This document shows, in pieces, positions 1-8,372 of a stretch of 17,735 nt of DNA. Position numbers and translations under genes: made by a program. The stretch's first letter is position 1, and each line of letters starts with the position of its first letter. A model generated the notes under the pieces. It searched no databases, was not told where the DNA came from, and worked only from the letters and a program-made list of their open reading frames with translations. The DNA is from Clostridiales bacterium (GTDB lineage: Bacteria; Bacillota; Clostridia; Oscillospirales; Ruminococcaceae): assembly GCA_012523875.1 (NCBI GenBank), contig JAAYSW010000039.1, forward strand, positions 1-17,735, read 5' to 3'.

Positions 1-121
1 CAGCGACCCAAAATTCAAAACGGTTTTTGTTTTGGATTTTGGTTGAGCGAGCCTAAGCCATCGCGGCGATTGAGCGACGCATTTCTTTGGTTCGTTTCTT
101 TGTGCGAGCAAAGAAATGAAC
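1..121. repeat. Paired-hairpin segment, probable dispersed intergenic repeat
   Basis: Two strong inverted repeats are visible. The first pairs 8-21 with 29-42, 14 base pairs with one G.T wobble and a 7-base loop. The second pairs 90-102 with 109-121, 13 base pairs with one wobble and the loop TGCGAG. A second copy of the left arm at 80-89 (CATTTCTTTG) could pair with 109-118 instead. The octamer TTGAGCGA occurs twice, at 43-50 and 70-77. The stretch between the hairpins is clearly more GC-rich than the rest of the window. Neither hairpin is followed by a T-run on the + strand, so they are not classic terminators of an upstream + strand gene. From memory, similar hairpin units recur between genes in gut Clostridia. 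That recollection is unchecked, and only one copy is present here. Confidence 0.5.
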
Positions 122-360
122 ATATATGTACAAAGCCCAGCAATTAAGACATAATAAAGAGCGTTAAATCAAAACATATCCCTAGCAAAGTTACAACTAC
201 CACAGCGAACGGACACATCCCTAATATTAAAAGTTTATGCAAGGATTATGTAAAAAATTCATCCATGAACGCTAAATATCATAAATATATACCATACCAC
301 TCTACCCCAAATACCCCTCTAAATAAGAACCGAAAACAAAAATAAGCATGAATCAAATGA
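122..360. other. Non-coding stretch upstream of the gltA promoter
   Basis: I see no convincing gene, tRNA or terminator here on either strand. It is AT-rich with stop codons in all frames. Two small patterns are present. ACATATATGT at 120-129 is a perfect 10-base palindrome directly abutting the second hairpin. An 11-base near-direct repeat, ACATATCCCTA at 174-184 and ACACATCCCTA at 213-223, differs at one position. Neither has a function I can assign. Confidence 0.6.
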
Positions 361-372
361 GCATCCATACTG

Positions 373-401
373 TTGACAGTGTTTTTTTTTTAGTGTATAA
401 T
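373..401 (+). promoter_or_regulatory. Sigma-A promoter of gltA, perfect consensus
   Basis: The -35 box TTGACA (373-378) and the -10 box TATAAT (396-401) are both exact consensus with the optimal 17-base spacer. Transcription should start near 408, leaving a leader of about 29 bases before the TTG start of gltA. The spacer contains an uninterrupted run of ten T residues (382-391). Confidence 0.93.
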
Positions 402-436
402 AATTAAGTTAAGATTAAAGAAAGAGGTGGTCTAAT

Positions 437-1792
437 TTGCAAGCAAATAATGATCTGTATAGCATTAAAAACTTATGTGACAAGTTAGTTGCGAAATCAC
501 AAATCGATACCAAATTATACGATAAGTTTGACGTAAAAAGAGGTCTAAGAAAAAATGATGGAACAGGGGTTATAGCCGGCATAACCAATATTTGTAATGT
601 TCACGGATACATAATAAACGAGGGTGAACGTGAACCTATGGAGGGTGAGCTAATATACAGAGGTTATGATGTTAAAGACATTATATCAAATGTAGAAAAA
701 AACAATAGATATGGCTTTGAAGAAGTTATTTATCTACTCCTTTTTGGCGAATTACCTGATAAGGAAGGGCTAGACTGCTTCTCTGAATTTATTTCCAAGT
801 CAAGAGAATTGCCTGAAGGTTTTATAGTTGATATGATTTTAAAGGCTCCTTCACCTAATATTATGAATAAACTTGCACGTTCAGTGCTTGCTTTGTATTC
901 TTATGATGATTACGCAGAAGAAAAAGGTATCGAGAGTGAAATGCATACAGCTATCAGCATTATTGCAAAATTGCCAGTAATTATGACCGCTGCATATCAA
1001 GTTAAAAAGAGCCATTATTGTAATGAGAGCATGGTTATGCACCCCCTTAATCCAAAGGAAAATACAGCACAGACTATCCTTTCTATGCTAAGAACTGATA
1101 GAACATATACAGAAGCAGAGGCACAATTGCTTGATGCACTATTGATATTACACGCTGAGCATGGTGGTGGAAACAACTCAACATTTTCCTGCAGGGTTCT
1201 TACATCCTCTGGTACAGATGCTTATTCTGCATATTCAGCAGCGATAAGCTCACTTAAAGGTCCAAGACATGGTGGAGCTAATATTAAGGTTATGCAAATG
1301 CTTGAGGACTTTAAATGTAATGTTAAGGATTGGAGCAATGAAGGACAGGTTGCTGACCATATGAGGAAGATTATGAGAAAGGAAGCAAACGATTTCTCAG
1401 GTCTTATTTATGGTATGGGACACGCAGTTTATACTTTATCAGATCCAAGGGAGAAGATTTTAAGGGATAAGGCAGCAGCTTTAGCTAAAGGAACTGATAT
1501 TGAAGCTGAATTCCAATTACTTGAAACAATTGAAAGGTTGACACCCCAAATGTTCCAAGAGGTTAGAGGAGAACAAAAGATTATTTGTTCAAATGTTGAT
1601 ATGTATTCAGGGCTTGTTTATAAAATGCTAGGAATCCCCGAGGATTTATATACACCTCTCTTTGCAATTTCAAGGATGGCAGGTTGGGCTGCACATCGTA
1701 TGGAGGAAATTTTAACTTGCAATAAAATCATACGTCCAGCATATAAAGCTGTTGCTAAGCCAAGAAAATATACCAATATAGAAGACAGATAG
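437..1792 (+). CDS. gltA: Citrate synthase
   Basis: Condenses oxaloacetate and acetyl-CoA to citrate and CoA in the cytoplasm. In anaerobes this feeds the oxidative branch toward 2-oxoglutarate and glutamate. The 451-residue length fits a citrate synthase with an N-terminal extension of the kind found in clostridia. Active-site motifs are visible: HAEHGGG with His242, SSLKGPRHGGAN (271-282), GMGHAVY with His329, DPRE (Arg338), NVDMYSG with catalytic Asp388, and SRMAGWAAH (412-420). The start is TTG, chosen because AGAGGTGG (423-430) lies six bases upstream and no nearby ATG fits. It is the first gene after a perfect promoter, and no terminator separates it from the lipoprotein gene 36 bases downstream, so read-through is likely. 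A 2-methylcitrate synthase activity cannot be excluded from sequence alone. Confidence 0.95.
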   Translation: MQANNDLYSIKNLCDKLVAKSQIDTKLYDKFDVKRGLRKNDGTGVIAGITNICNVHGYIINEGEREPMEGELIYRGYDVKDIISNVEKNNRYGFEEVIYLLLFGELPDKEGLDCFSEFISKSRELPEGFIVDMILKAPSPNIMNKLARSVLALYSYDDYAEEKGIESEMHTAISIIAKLPVIMTAAYQVKKSHYCNESMVMHPLNPKENTAQTILSMLRTDRTYTEAEAQLLDALLILHAEHGGGNNSTFSCRVLTSSGTDAYSAYSAAISSLKGPRHGGANIKVMQMLEDFKCNVKDWSNEGQVADHMRKIMRKEANDFSGLIYGMGHAVYTLSDPREKILRDKAAALAKGTDIEAEFQLLETIERLTPQMFQEVRGEQKIICSNVDMYSGLVYKMLGIPEDLYTPLFAISRMAGWAAHRMEEILTCNKIIRPAYKAVAKPRKYTNIEDR

Positions 1793-1828
1793 AATATAGC
1801 TTAAACTGCTAAGAAAGGTGGAGGACCA

Positions 1829-3139
1829 GTGAAAATTAAGATACTTACAGTGACAGTCTTAATGATGTTTATTTTTACAGGCTGTGCTGTTAATGTTGGG
1901 GTAGATACTATGCTGGCACCACCAAAACTTAGTGAGCAACAGGAACAAATCTATCAGGCCTTGATAGAGGGCGTTAATTCCAAAATCAGATTAAAATATC
2001 CTAAATCAGGAACGAATCTTTCTGCTTTTATTGTTGATGATATTGATTTAGATGGTGAAGAAGAGGCAATAGTTTTTTATGAACTTGAATCAATTAAAGC
2101 TGAAGGGAAATCCCTTAGGATAAATATACTTGATAAAATCGATGGTGAGTGGAAGTCTGTTTATGATTATTCAGCGGAGGGTGTTGAAGTCGAAAAAGTA
2201 ATCGTTTCAAAACTTGGCGAAGCCGATAGGATGAATATAATTGTTGGATATAATATGTCTAGCCCAGATGAAAAACAGGTTTGTGTTTATAGTTATAAGG
2301 ATGGTGTGTTGAATAACACATTATCAGAACCATATTCGATTTTGGATGTAAGAGATTTAAATAATGATGGAAATCAAGAGCTGTTTATTATTTCGAATCA
2401 AACATCATCAAGAAAAGCTAGGGCGAGGGTTTTAAAGCTTAATTCAGAATATAAATATATTGAAAGCTTTGTTGAGCTTAATACAAATATAACAGAATTT
2501 AAACAGCTAATTTATGGCTTGGTTGATGACGGGATTAGGGGCATTTATATTGATGAGGTAGTCGGGACAAATGATTTACATACAGAAATATTTACATTTG
2601 AGGATGGACTACTTATGCCGAGATATGGAAGGATATCTGAGGTAGATTCAAAGATAATAAGACCTATTTCAAATAAAACTATGGATATTGATGGGGATGG
2701 AGTGTTGGAGATTCCTATTAATGAGGTTTTCTCCGGTTATTCCGATTATCCAGAGCCAGAAAAGCTATATAAAACCAATTGGTTTGTATTTGAAAATAAT
2801 ACTCTTAATAAAAAATATGAAAGCTACTATAGCATAACTAAAGGATATTCATTTATGTTCCCTAGCAGATGGCAGGGACAGGTGACTGCAAAAATTGACA
2901 ATATAAATGATGAGGTTATTATATGTAAATATGAGGGACAGCTTAGGGATGATATGGAAGAGTTGATGCGTATTGCAGTTGTTAAAAAAGAGGATATTGA
3001 GGATAAGAGCAGAGAGGGTTATGAAGTTATGAAAACAAAGGGTGAATTGGGTTATCTTGTGTGGATTTCACCGAATTCACAGGAACCACTGGTGCCGACC
3101 AAAAGTGAAGTTATGTTTAATTTGATGCTTATCGAATAA
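1829..3139 (+). CDS. Lipoprotein with three Asp-rich (FG-GAP/VCBS-like) loops
   Basis: A 436-residue secreted lipoprotein of unknown function. The N-terminus is a short lipoprotein signal (residues 1-18), with FTGC giving the lipidated Cys19. Three DxDxDG-type loops followed by a Glu are visible: Asp71-Glu79 (DIDLDGEEE), Asp176-Glu184 (DLNNDGNQE) and Asp286-Glu294 (DIDGDGVLE). Each is followed by hydrophobic beta-strand residues, the pattern of calcium-binding FG-GAP/VCBS beta-propeller blades. The C-terminal 100 residues (from about 335) have no motif I recognise. The GTG start is supported by AAAGGTGGAGG (1814-1824). It sits 39 bases before a response regulator and its kinase, so I infer it acts outside the membrane with that sensor pair, perhaps as ligand-binding accessory or target. 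The family assignment rests on motif spacing only. Confidence 0.75.
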   Translation: MKIKILTVTVLMMFIFTGCAVNVGVDTMLAPPKLSEQQEQIYQALIEGVNSKIRLKYPKSGTNLSAFIVDDIDLDGEEEAIVFYELESIKAEGKSLRINILDKIDGEWKSVYDYSAEGVEVEKVIVSKLGEADRMNIIVGYNMSSPDEKQVCVYSYKDGVLNNTLSEPYSILDVRDLNNDGNQELFIISNQTSSRKARARVLKLNSEYKYIESFVELNTNITEFKQLIYGLVDDGIRGIYIDEVVGTNDLHTEIFTFEDGLLMPRYGRISEVDSKIIRPISNKTMDIDGDGVLEIPINEVFSGYSDYPEPEKLYKTNWFVFENNTLNKKYESYYSITKGYSFMFPSRWQGQVTAKIDNINDEVIICKYEGQLRDDMEELMRIAVVKKEDIEDKSREGYEVMKTKGELGYLVWISPNSQEPLVPTKSEVMFNLMLIE

Positions 3140-3178
3140 TAGGGTATAGGCGAATGTTTAACTGAAGGAGGCTCTTTT

Positions 3179-3877
3179 ATGAAACGAATTTTAGTTTGTG
3201 AAGATGAAGATGTTATAAGAGATTTTGTTGTTATTAACTTAAAACGAGCAGGATATGATGTTATTGATGTTAATTGTGGCGAGGATGCTCTTAAAGTTTT
3301 TGAGCAAGAAAGAGGAAATTTTGATATAGTTTTGCTGGACATTATGATGCCGGGGATAGATGGCTTTACTGTTTGTAAAAAGTTAAGAGAAAAAAGCTCT
3401 ACCTTGGGGATTATCATGCTTACGGCAAAAACTCAGGAAATGGATAAGATTAGTGGGCTTATGATTGGTGCAGATGATTATATTACGAAACCTTTCTCAC
3501 CTTCAGAGCTTACTGCAAGGGTTGATGCAATATATCGTAGGGTTTGCATGAGCTTTAATAAAAATGAAAAGGCTGCGATAATAGAATCTGGGCCATTTGT
3601 ACTTAATTTAAAGAGCAGAACTGTTATGAAAAATGGGGAGAACATTGATTTAACGCAAGTTGAGTACCAAATACTTGAATACTTTATGAATAATAAAAAC
3701 ACAGCACTCGACCGTTCAAGTATCCTTAATCATATCTGGGGTGATAATTATTTCGGGGATGATAAAATCGTCGATGTTAATATAAGACGAATTAGGATGA
3801 AGATTGAAGAAGAACCTTCAAACCCACAGTATATCCTTACGATTTGGGGATATGGTTATAAGTGGAATGATAAATGA
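3179..3877 (+). CDS. OmpR/PhoB-family response regulator
   Basis: A 232-residue DNA-binding response regulator. The receiver domain covers about 1-120, with the acidic pocket Glu8/Asp9, phosphoacceptor Asp54 (LLDIMMPG), Thr82 and the conserved Lys104 (TKPF). The winged-helix domain covers about 133-232 and ends in the typical TIWGYGYKW strand. The start ATG follows an excellent ribosome site, GAAGGAGG (3164-3171). It is followed 46 bases later by a histidine kinase, its evident partner, and preceded by the Asp-rich lipoprotein. The regulon cannot be read from this window: I see no obvious repeated operator upstream of the neighbouring genes. Nothing in it marks it as WalR or PhoP specifically, so I give no gene symbol. 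Confidence 0.95.
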   Translation: MKRILVCEDEDVIRDFVVINLKRAGYDVIDVNCGEDALKVFEQERGNFDIVLLDIMMPGIDGFTVCKKLREKSSTLGIIMLTAKTQEMDKISGLMIGADDYITKPFSPSELTARVDAIYRRVCMSFNKNEKAAIIESGPFVLNLKSRTVMKNGENIDLTQVEYQILEYFMNNKNTALDRSSILNHIWGDNYFGDDKIVDVNIRRIRMKIEEEPSNPQYILTIWGYGYKWNDK

Positions 3878-3923
3878 TGTATAGGCTCTCGTTGAAAGCT
3901 ATTACTGACAGAAGTGGTGAATA

Positions 3924-5345
3924 ATGAAAAGAATGGTGAATATCACTAAAAGAAGTATAACAAACAGATGGATTTTCAATAATTTTTTTGTTATTCTTCT
4001 CATACTTGTAGTTATTGAGTTAGCCTTTGTTTTTGCTATCCAAAGTTTTTATTATAGTTCTGCAAGAGAATACATGAAATCAAAGGTTAACGAAATTGCT
4101 GGTGTTTTAACGATATATTCTCAGGATAGTAATACAAATTTTTCGGGTGAGATAAGAGGAATGGTTGAAAGCTTTTCTGATAAGGATAAAATGGAGCTTA
4201 TGATTATAAATTCCAAGGGTAAGGTAGTGCTTACATCATCTGGATTTTCACCTGAAGAAACAATGTCTATGCCCGATTATGAGAATATGATAAATAGTGA
4301 AGAATCAATTGGTGTGGGTGTTATCAAGCAGGATACGGGTGAAAAAATTATTGCGATGTCCTATCCAATTTCAAATATAAATAGCGATTATAGTGCAATT
4401 AGGGTTGTATCATCTCTTAAATCAATTGATGAGTACATTAGAAACCTTGTTATTTTAGTTACCTGTATTTGCATAGTTGTACTACTGCTTTTAATGTTTT
4501 CAGGGATGTATTTTGTTGGCTCTATTGTTAAGCCGATTCAACAAATTAACAATATTGCTACAAAATATGCTAAGGGTGATTTTTCTGTTAGAATTAAGAA
4601 TAATAGTAAAGATGAAATAGGGAATCTCTGTGTAGCTATTAATAATATGGCTGATGAGTTATCTTCTTCTGAGGCGATGAAGAATGAATTTATTTCATCC
4701 GTTTCACATGAGCTGAGAACACCGCTTACTGCTATAAAAGGTTGGGCTGAAACTCTTAATGAGAGTGATGACGCCGAGATGATGCAAAAGGGTATCAGCG
4801 TAATTGTGAGTGAAACTGAACGATTATCGAGAATGGTTGAGGAACTACTTGATTTCTCAAGGATGCAGGATGGGCGGTTCACCTTGCAAAAGGAGAATAT
4901 GGATATACTTGCTGAATTAGGAGAGGCGGTACTTATTTATACTGAAAAGGCAAGACGTGAGGGTATAGATATAATTTATAATGAGCCTGAAATGTTGCCG
5001 ATTGTATTCGGCGATAAAAGTAGAATTAAACAGGTGTTTATAAATATTATAGACAACGCCATAAAATATTCTGTATGTGGTGGCACAGTAACTATTGAAG
5101 CTATTGAAGATGAGGGTAATGTTCAGATAGCTGTTGCAGATATGGGTTGTGGAATTAAAGATACAGATTTACCAAGAATTAAAACAAAGTTTTTTAAGGC
5201 AAATCATACAAGAAGGGGCTCTGGGATTGGTCTTGCTGTCGCTGATGAAATAGTTACTATGCATGGCGGAACACTTACGGTTTTAAGTCAAGAAGGCGTC
5301 GGTACAACGGTTGTTATAACTTTGCCGTCTGAAAAAAAGGCATAA
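3924..5345 (+). CDS. Membrane sensor histidine kinase
   Basis: A 473-residue sensor kinase. Transmembrane segments lie at about 18-42 and 173-199 and flank an extracytoplasmic sensor of about 130 residues. A HAMP linker follows (about 200-250), then HisKA with the phosphorylated His262 (SVSHELRTP). The ATPase domain has an N box with Asn378 (NIIDNAIKYS), a G1 box DMGCGI (406-411) and a G2 box GSGIGLAVADEI (432-443). The F-box region is KFFKAN, departing from the common ERFYR type. No PAS domain is evident between HAMP and HisKA, unlike WalK. The ATG at 3924 is preceded by a modest site, GAAGTGGTGA (3911-3920). An internal ATG three codons later is possible. It should phosphorylate the regulator encoded just upstream. 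The signal is unknown; the adjacent lipoprotein suggests an envelope cue. Confidence 0.95.
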   Translation: MKRMVNITKRSITNRWIFNNFFVILLILVVIELAFVFAIQSFYYSSAREYMKSKVNEIAGVLTIYSQDSNTNFSGEIRGMVESFSDKDKMELMIINSKGKVVLTSSGFSPEETMSMPDYENMINSEESIGVGVIKQDTGEKIIAMSYPISNINSDYSAIRVVSSLKSIDEYIRNLVILVTCICIVVLLLLMFSGMYFVGSIVKPIQQINNIATKYAKGDFSVRIKNNSKDEIGNLCVAINNMADELSSSEAMKNEFISSVSHELRTPLTAIKGWAETLNESDDAEMMQKGISVIVSETERLSRMVEELLDFSRMQDGRFTLQKENMDILAELGEAVLIYTEKARREGIDIIYNEPEMLPIVFGDKSRIKQVFINIIDNAIKYSVCGGTVTIEAIEDEGNVQIAVADMGCGIKDTDLPRIKTKFFKANHTRRGSGIGLAVADEIVTMHGGTLTVLSQEGVGTTVVITLPSEKKA

Positions 5346-5368
5346 TTATACCTTGAGAGGAGAATTAT

Positions 5369-6325
5369 ATGGCAGATGAGAAAAAGATTAAGATAAATCA
5401 TAAATCAAAAATAGGTGGGCAGGCACTTATCGAGGGTGTTATGATGAAGGGGAGCTATAAGGCGGCAATGGCTTGTAGGCTTCCTAACGGAGAAATTGAC
5501 CTTGAGGTATGGGACGAAAAGAACGGAAAAAATGCTCCTTGGTACAGAAAGGTTCCTTTTATAAGGGGAATTTTCAACTTTATCCTATCTATGATTGATG
5601 GGCATAAATGTCTTATGAAATCAGCTGAAAAGCAAGTTGATGAGAATAATCCTGAAGAAGAGATGTCTAAGTTTGAGAAATGGCTTGATGATAAATTTGG
5701 CGAGAAGATAATGACTGCTTTTATGATTATAGCAGTTATGTTCAGCGTTGCTATTGGATTATTTCTTTTTATGTATCTACCTACAAAAACTGTTGGATTT
5801 ATTAAACCACTCCATAATTATAATATGCTGAAAACATTGTTTGAAGGTATTATAAAAATAATTATTTTTGTGCTATATCTAGGTCTTACATCCTTGATGA
5901 AGGATATCAAACGCACTTATCAATATCATGGTGCAGAGCATAAAACAATTGCTTGTCATGAATCAGGTGAGGAATTAAATGTTGATAATGTCAAAAAGCA
6001 AAGCAGGTTCCACCCAAGGTGTGGGACTAGTTTTATCTTCCTTGTGCTTATTGTTGGTATACTTGTATTCAGCTTTTTAAGTTGGGGGAGTACTTTGGTT
6101 AGAGTTGGTATGAAGCTTGTTTTAATGCCACTTATTGTAGGCATCTCCTATGAGATTATTCGCCTTGCGGGTAGGCATGATAATATTATTACGAGAATTA
6201 TTTCAGCTCCAGGATTACAGCTACAAAGGCTTACCACAAAGGAACCTGATGATAAACAGATTGAGATTGCAATAGCTGCTATAGAACCTTGTATTCCTGA
6301 AAATTTGGAGGATGATCAGTGGTAA
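5369..6325 (+). CDS. yqhQ: YqhQ-like DUF1385 membrane protein
   Basis: A 318-residue member of the DUF1385 (YqhQ) family, whose biochemical role is not established to my knowledge. Conserved blocks are clear: GGQALIEGVMMKG (16-28), YHGAEHKTIACHE (186-198) and RFHPRCG (213-219). His187, Glu190, His191, His197, His215 and Cys218 look like candidate metal ligands or catalytic residues. Hydrophobic segments lie at about 113-136, 157-176, 220-238 and 245-262, and the conserved His blocks fall between them. Start ATG follows GAGAGGAG (5355-5362). The last seven bases overlap prmC, so the two are translationally coupled. The pairing of DUF1385 genes with prmC is a known arrangement in clostridia; the usual third partner prfA is not next here. 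Confidence 0.9.
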   Translation: MADEKKIKINHKSKIGGQALIEGVMMKGSYKAAMACRLPNGEIDLEVWDEKNGKNAPWYRKVPFIRGIFNFILSMIDGHKCLMKSAEKQVDENNPEEEMSKFEKWLDDKFGEKIMTAFMIIAVMFSVAIGLFLFMYLPTKTVGFIKPLHNYNMLKTLFEGIIKIIIFVLYLGLTSLMKDIKRTYQYHGAEHKTIACHESGEELNVDNVKKQSRFHPRCGTSFIFLVLIVGILVFSFLSWGSTLVRVGMKLVLMPLIVGISYEIIRLAGRHDNIITRIISAPGLQLQRLTTKEPDDKQIEIAIAAIEPCIPENLEDDQW

Positions 6326-7170
6326 CTGTAAGGGATATTTATGCTAATTCAAGGGAAATATTAAAAGCTAAGGGAATAGATGATTATCGTTTTGAGGCTG
6401 CTTGTATTATTGAAAGTTTATTTAATACAAGGATAAATGTGTTGATTAATTCTGAAATTATTGTTGGGGAAAATCAAGTTAAGCGTATTCAAGAAATGCT
6501 TAATAAACGTGTGGAAGGCTATCCTTTGCAATATATACTTGGAGAGTGGGAGTTTTATAGTTTGCCCTTTAAGGTTGGGGAGGGAGTGCTTATACCACGA
6601 CCAGATACTGAAACGCTTGTGGATTATGTGCTGGAGTTTGCGAAAGATATAACTAAGCCGAAAATTGTTGACCTTTGCAGTGGGAGTGGTTGTATTGCAA
6701 TTGCAATTGATAAGAATATACCGAATGCTCAGGTTCATGCAATCGAGGTTTCAAAAGAGGCTGTTAGTTACCTACAACAGAATATTGAGTTAAATTCATC
6801 AGATGTGCAACTTGTTATTGGAGATGTTCTTGATACTGCGGTTGTAGAAGGATTTAGTGAATTGGATATTATAGTTTCAAATCCCCCATATCTCACAGAT
6901 AGTGATTTTGAGGGCTTGCAAAAGGAGATTGAATTCGAGCCTAAAATAGCCTTATATGGTGGGGATAGAGGCGTGGCATTTTACGAGGGGATTACAGAAA
7001 AATGGAGGGTGGCATTGAAAAAAGGAGGGCTTCTTGCGTTTGAAATAGGTCTTGGTCAAGAAGAATCTGTTACGGAAATATTGAGGAAGAATGGATTTAA
7101 GGATATTAATTATAGATGTGATTTAAACCAAATTATAAGAGTTGTCGCTGGGATTAAAACTGGTGATTAA
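6319..7170 (+). CDS. prmC: Release factor glutamine methyltransferase
   Basis: Methylates the glutamine of the GGQ motif in peptide-chain release factors 1 and 2, using S-adenosylmethionine. The 283-residue length is typical. The N-terminal helical domain (about 1-85) leads into PRPDTETLV (93-101). The methyltransferase fold has motif I VDLCSGSGCIAIAI (117-130) and the substrate-glutamine motif NPPY (188-191), which marks N5-glutamine enzymes. The C-terminus DLNQIIRVV resembles the family's ending. The start is GTG at 6319, inside the end of yqhQ with a seven-base overlap, preceded by TTGGAGGA. recA follows 15 bases after its stop, so it belongs to the same transcript. Confidence 0.94.
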   Translation: MVTVRDIYANSREILKAKGIDDYRFEAACIIESLFNTRINVLINSEIIVGENQVKRIQEMLNKRVEGYPLQYILGEWEFYSLPFKVGEGVLIPRPDTETLVDYVLEFAKDITKPKIVDLCSGSGCIAIAIDKNIPNAQVHAIEVSKEAVSYLQQNIELNSSDVQLVIGDVLDTAVVEGFSELDIIVSNPPYLTDSDFEGLQKEIEFEPKIALYGGDRGVAFYEGITEKWRVALKKGGLLAFEIGLGQEESVTEILRKNGFKDINYRCDLNQIIRVVAGIKTGD

Positions 7171-7185
7171 GACGGGAGGATACTT

Positions 7186-8370
7186 ATGGCAAAGGCAAAT
7201 CAAAAAAAACAAGTTCTTGTGATTCCATCCACTGCTGAGGCTAAGAAAAAAGCACTGGAAAGTGCTATTTCACATATTGAAAAAACATATGGTGCTGGTG
7301 CTGTAATGAGGCTTGGGGAGAATAAACAAATGAAGTTTGATGTAATCCCAACAGGTTCGCTCACACTTGATATGGCATTGGGAATCGGTGGGGTTCCACG
7401 TGGAAGAATTGTGGAGATATATGGACCTGAAAGTTCAGGAAAAACAACAGTTGCTTTGCATATTGCTGCTGAAGCTCAGAAAAAAGGTGGAGAAGTTGCG
7501 TTTATTGACGTTGAACACGCATTAGATCCGGTTTATGCTGCTGCACTTGGAATCAATATTGATGATTTATTGATCTCACAACCTGATAGCGGTGAACAGG
7601 CACTTGAAATTGCTGAGGCTTTAGCACGTTCAGGTGCTATTGATGTGTTAGTAATTGACTCTGTTGCAGCAATGGTTACAAAGGCAGAAATCGATGGAGA
7701 TATGGGCGATACTCATGTTGGACAGCTTGCAAGACTTATGTCACAGGGAATGAGAAAGCTTACATCTGTTATTGCAAAATCAAATTGTGTAGCTATATTT
7801 ATTAATCAGGTAAGGGAGAAAATTGGTGTTATCTATGGTAACCCTGAAACTACTCCTGGTGGGCGAGCGTTGAAGTTTTATTCTTCTGTTAGAATTGAGG
7901 TTAGAAGAGTTGAAACTATTAAAAGCGGAGTTGAAAATGTTGGTAATAGGACTAAGTGTAGGATTGTAAAAAACAAGGTTGCACCTCCTTTTAGGGAATG
8001 TCAATTTGATATCGTTTTCGGGCAGGGAATTTCAAGGGACGGTGAAATAATTGACCTTGCTGTTGAACTTGATGTTATCAAGAAAAGTGGCTCATGGTTT
8101 AGCTATAAGGATATAAAAATTGGCCAGGGAAGAGAGAATGCTAAGGACTGGCTTAAAGAAAACCCTGAGTTATCATTAGAAATTGAAGATGCGATAAGGG
8201 AGAATTCCTCCAATATTGTAGTTGGAACAAAAAAGGATAAAAAACAGGAAAAGGCTAAGGAATCAGCGAAAGCTGCAAGTGAGGCTAAAAGACCGAAGAT
8301 CGAAGAAGATGATGTATTGATTGATGCTGATGATGATTTCGAGGAATTCACACCTGCTGGAGAAGAATAG
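7186..8370 (+). CDS. recA: Recombinase RecA
   Basis: The strand-exchange protein of homologous recombination and the trigger of SOS cleavage of LexA. Length is 394 residues, longer than the roughly 350 of E. coli. Motifs: Walker A GPESSGKT (80-87), Walker B VLVIDS (154-159), and the L2 DNA-binding loop region GVIYGNPETTPGG (214-226). The extra length is an N-terminal stretch of about 15 residues and a C-terminal tail from about 343. The tail is first Lys/Ala-rich and then strongly acidic (DADDDFEE), as in many RecA tails that damp DNA access. Start ATG follows GGGAGGA (7174-7180). The 15-base gap before it has no promoter and no LexA box of the GAAC-N4-GTTC type, so expression comes from upstream. 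Confidence 0.98.
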   Translation: MAKANQKKQVLVIPSTAEAKKKALESAISHIEKTYGAGAVMRLGENKQMKFDVIPTGSLTLDMALGIGGVPRGRIVEIYGPESSGKTTVALHIAAEAQKKGGEVAFIDVEHALDPVYAAALGINIDDLLISQPDSGEQALEIAEALARSGAIDVLVIDSVAAMVTKAEIDGDMGDTHVGQLARLMSQGMRKLTSVIAKSNCVAIFINQVREKIGVIYGNPETTPGGRALKFYSSVRIEVRRVETIKSGVENVGNRTKCRIVKNKVAPPFRECQFDIVFGQGISRDGEIIDLAVELDVIKKSGSWFSYKDIKIGQGRENAKDWLKENPELSLEIEDAIRENSSNIVVGTKKDKKQEKAKESAKAASEAKRPKIEEDDVLIDADDDFEEFTPAGEE

Positions 8371-8372
8371 GA

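Noticed and set aside
90..121. Intrinsic terminator of a gene lying left of the window
   Set aside because: The stem is strong but is followed by CATATATGT rather than a T-run on the + strand, and there is no coding frame leading into it.
118..131. LexA (SOS) box GAAC-N4-GTTC next to the second hairpin
   Set aside because: The right half reads ATGT instead of GTTC, and no SOS gene is adjacent. It is just a near-palindrome.
3179..5345. WalR-WalK pair, because walJ is also in the window
   Set aside because: The kinase lacks the cytoplasmic PAS domain of WalK, the pair is about 11.5 kb from walJ, and walH/walI are absent.
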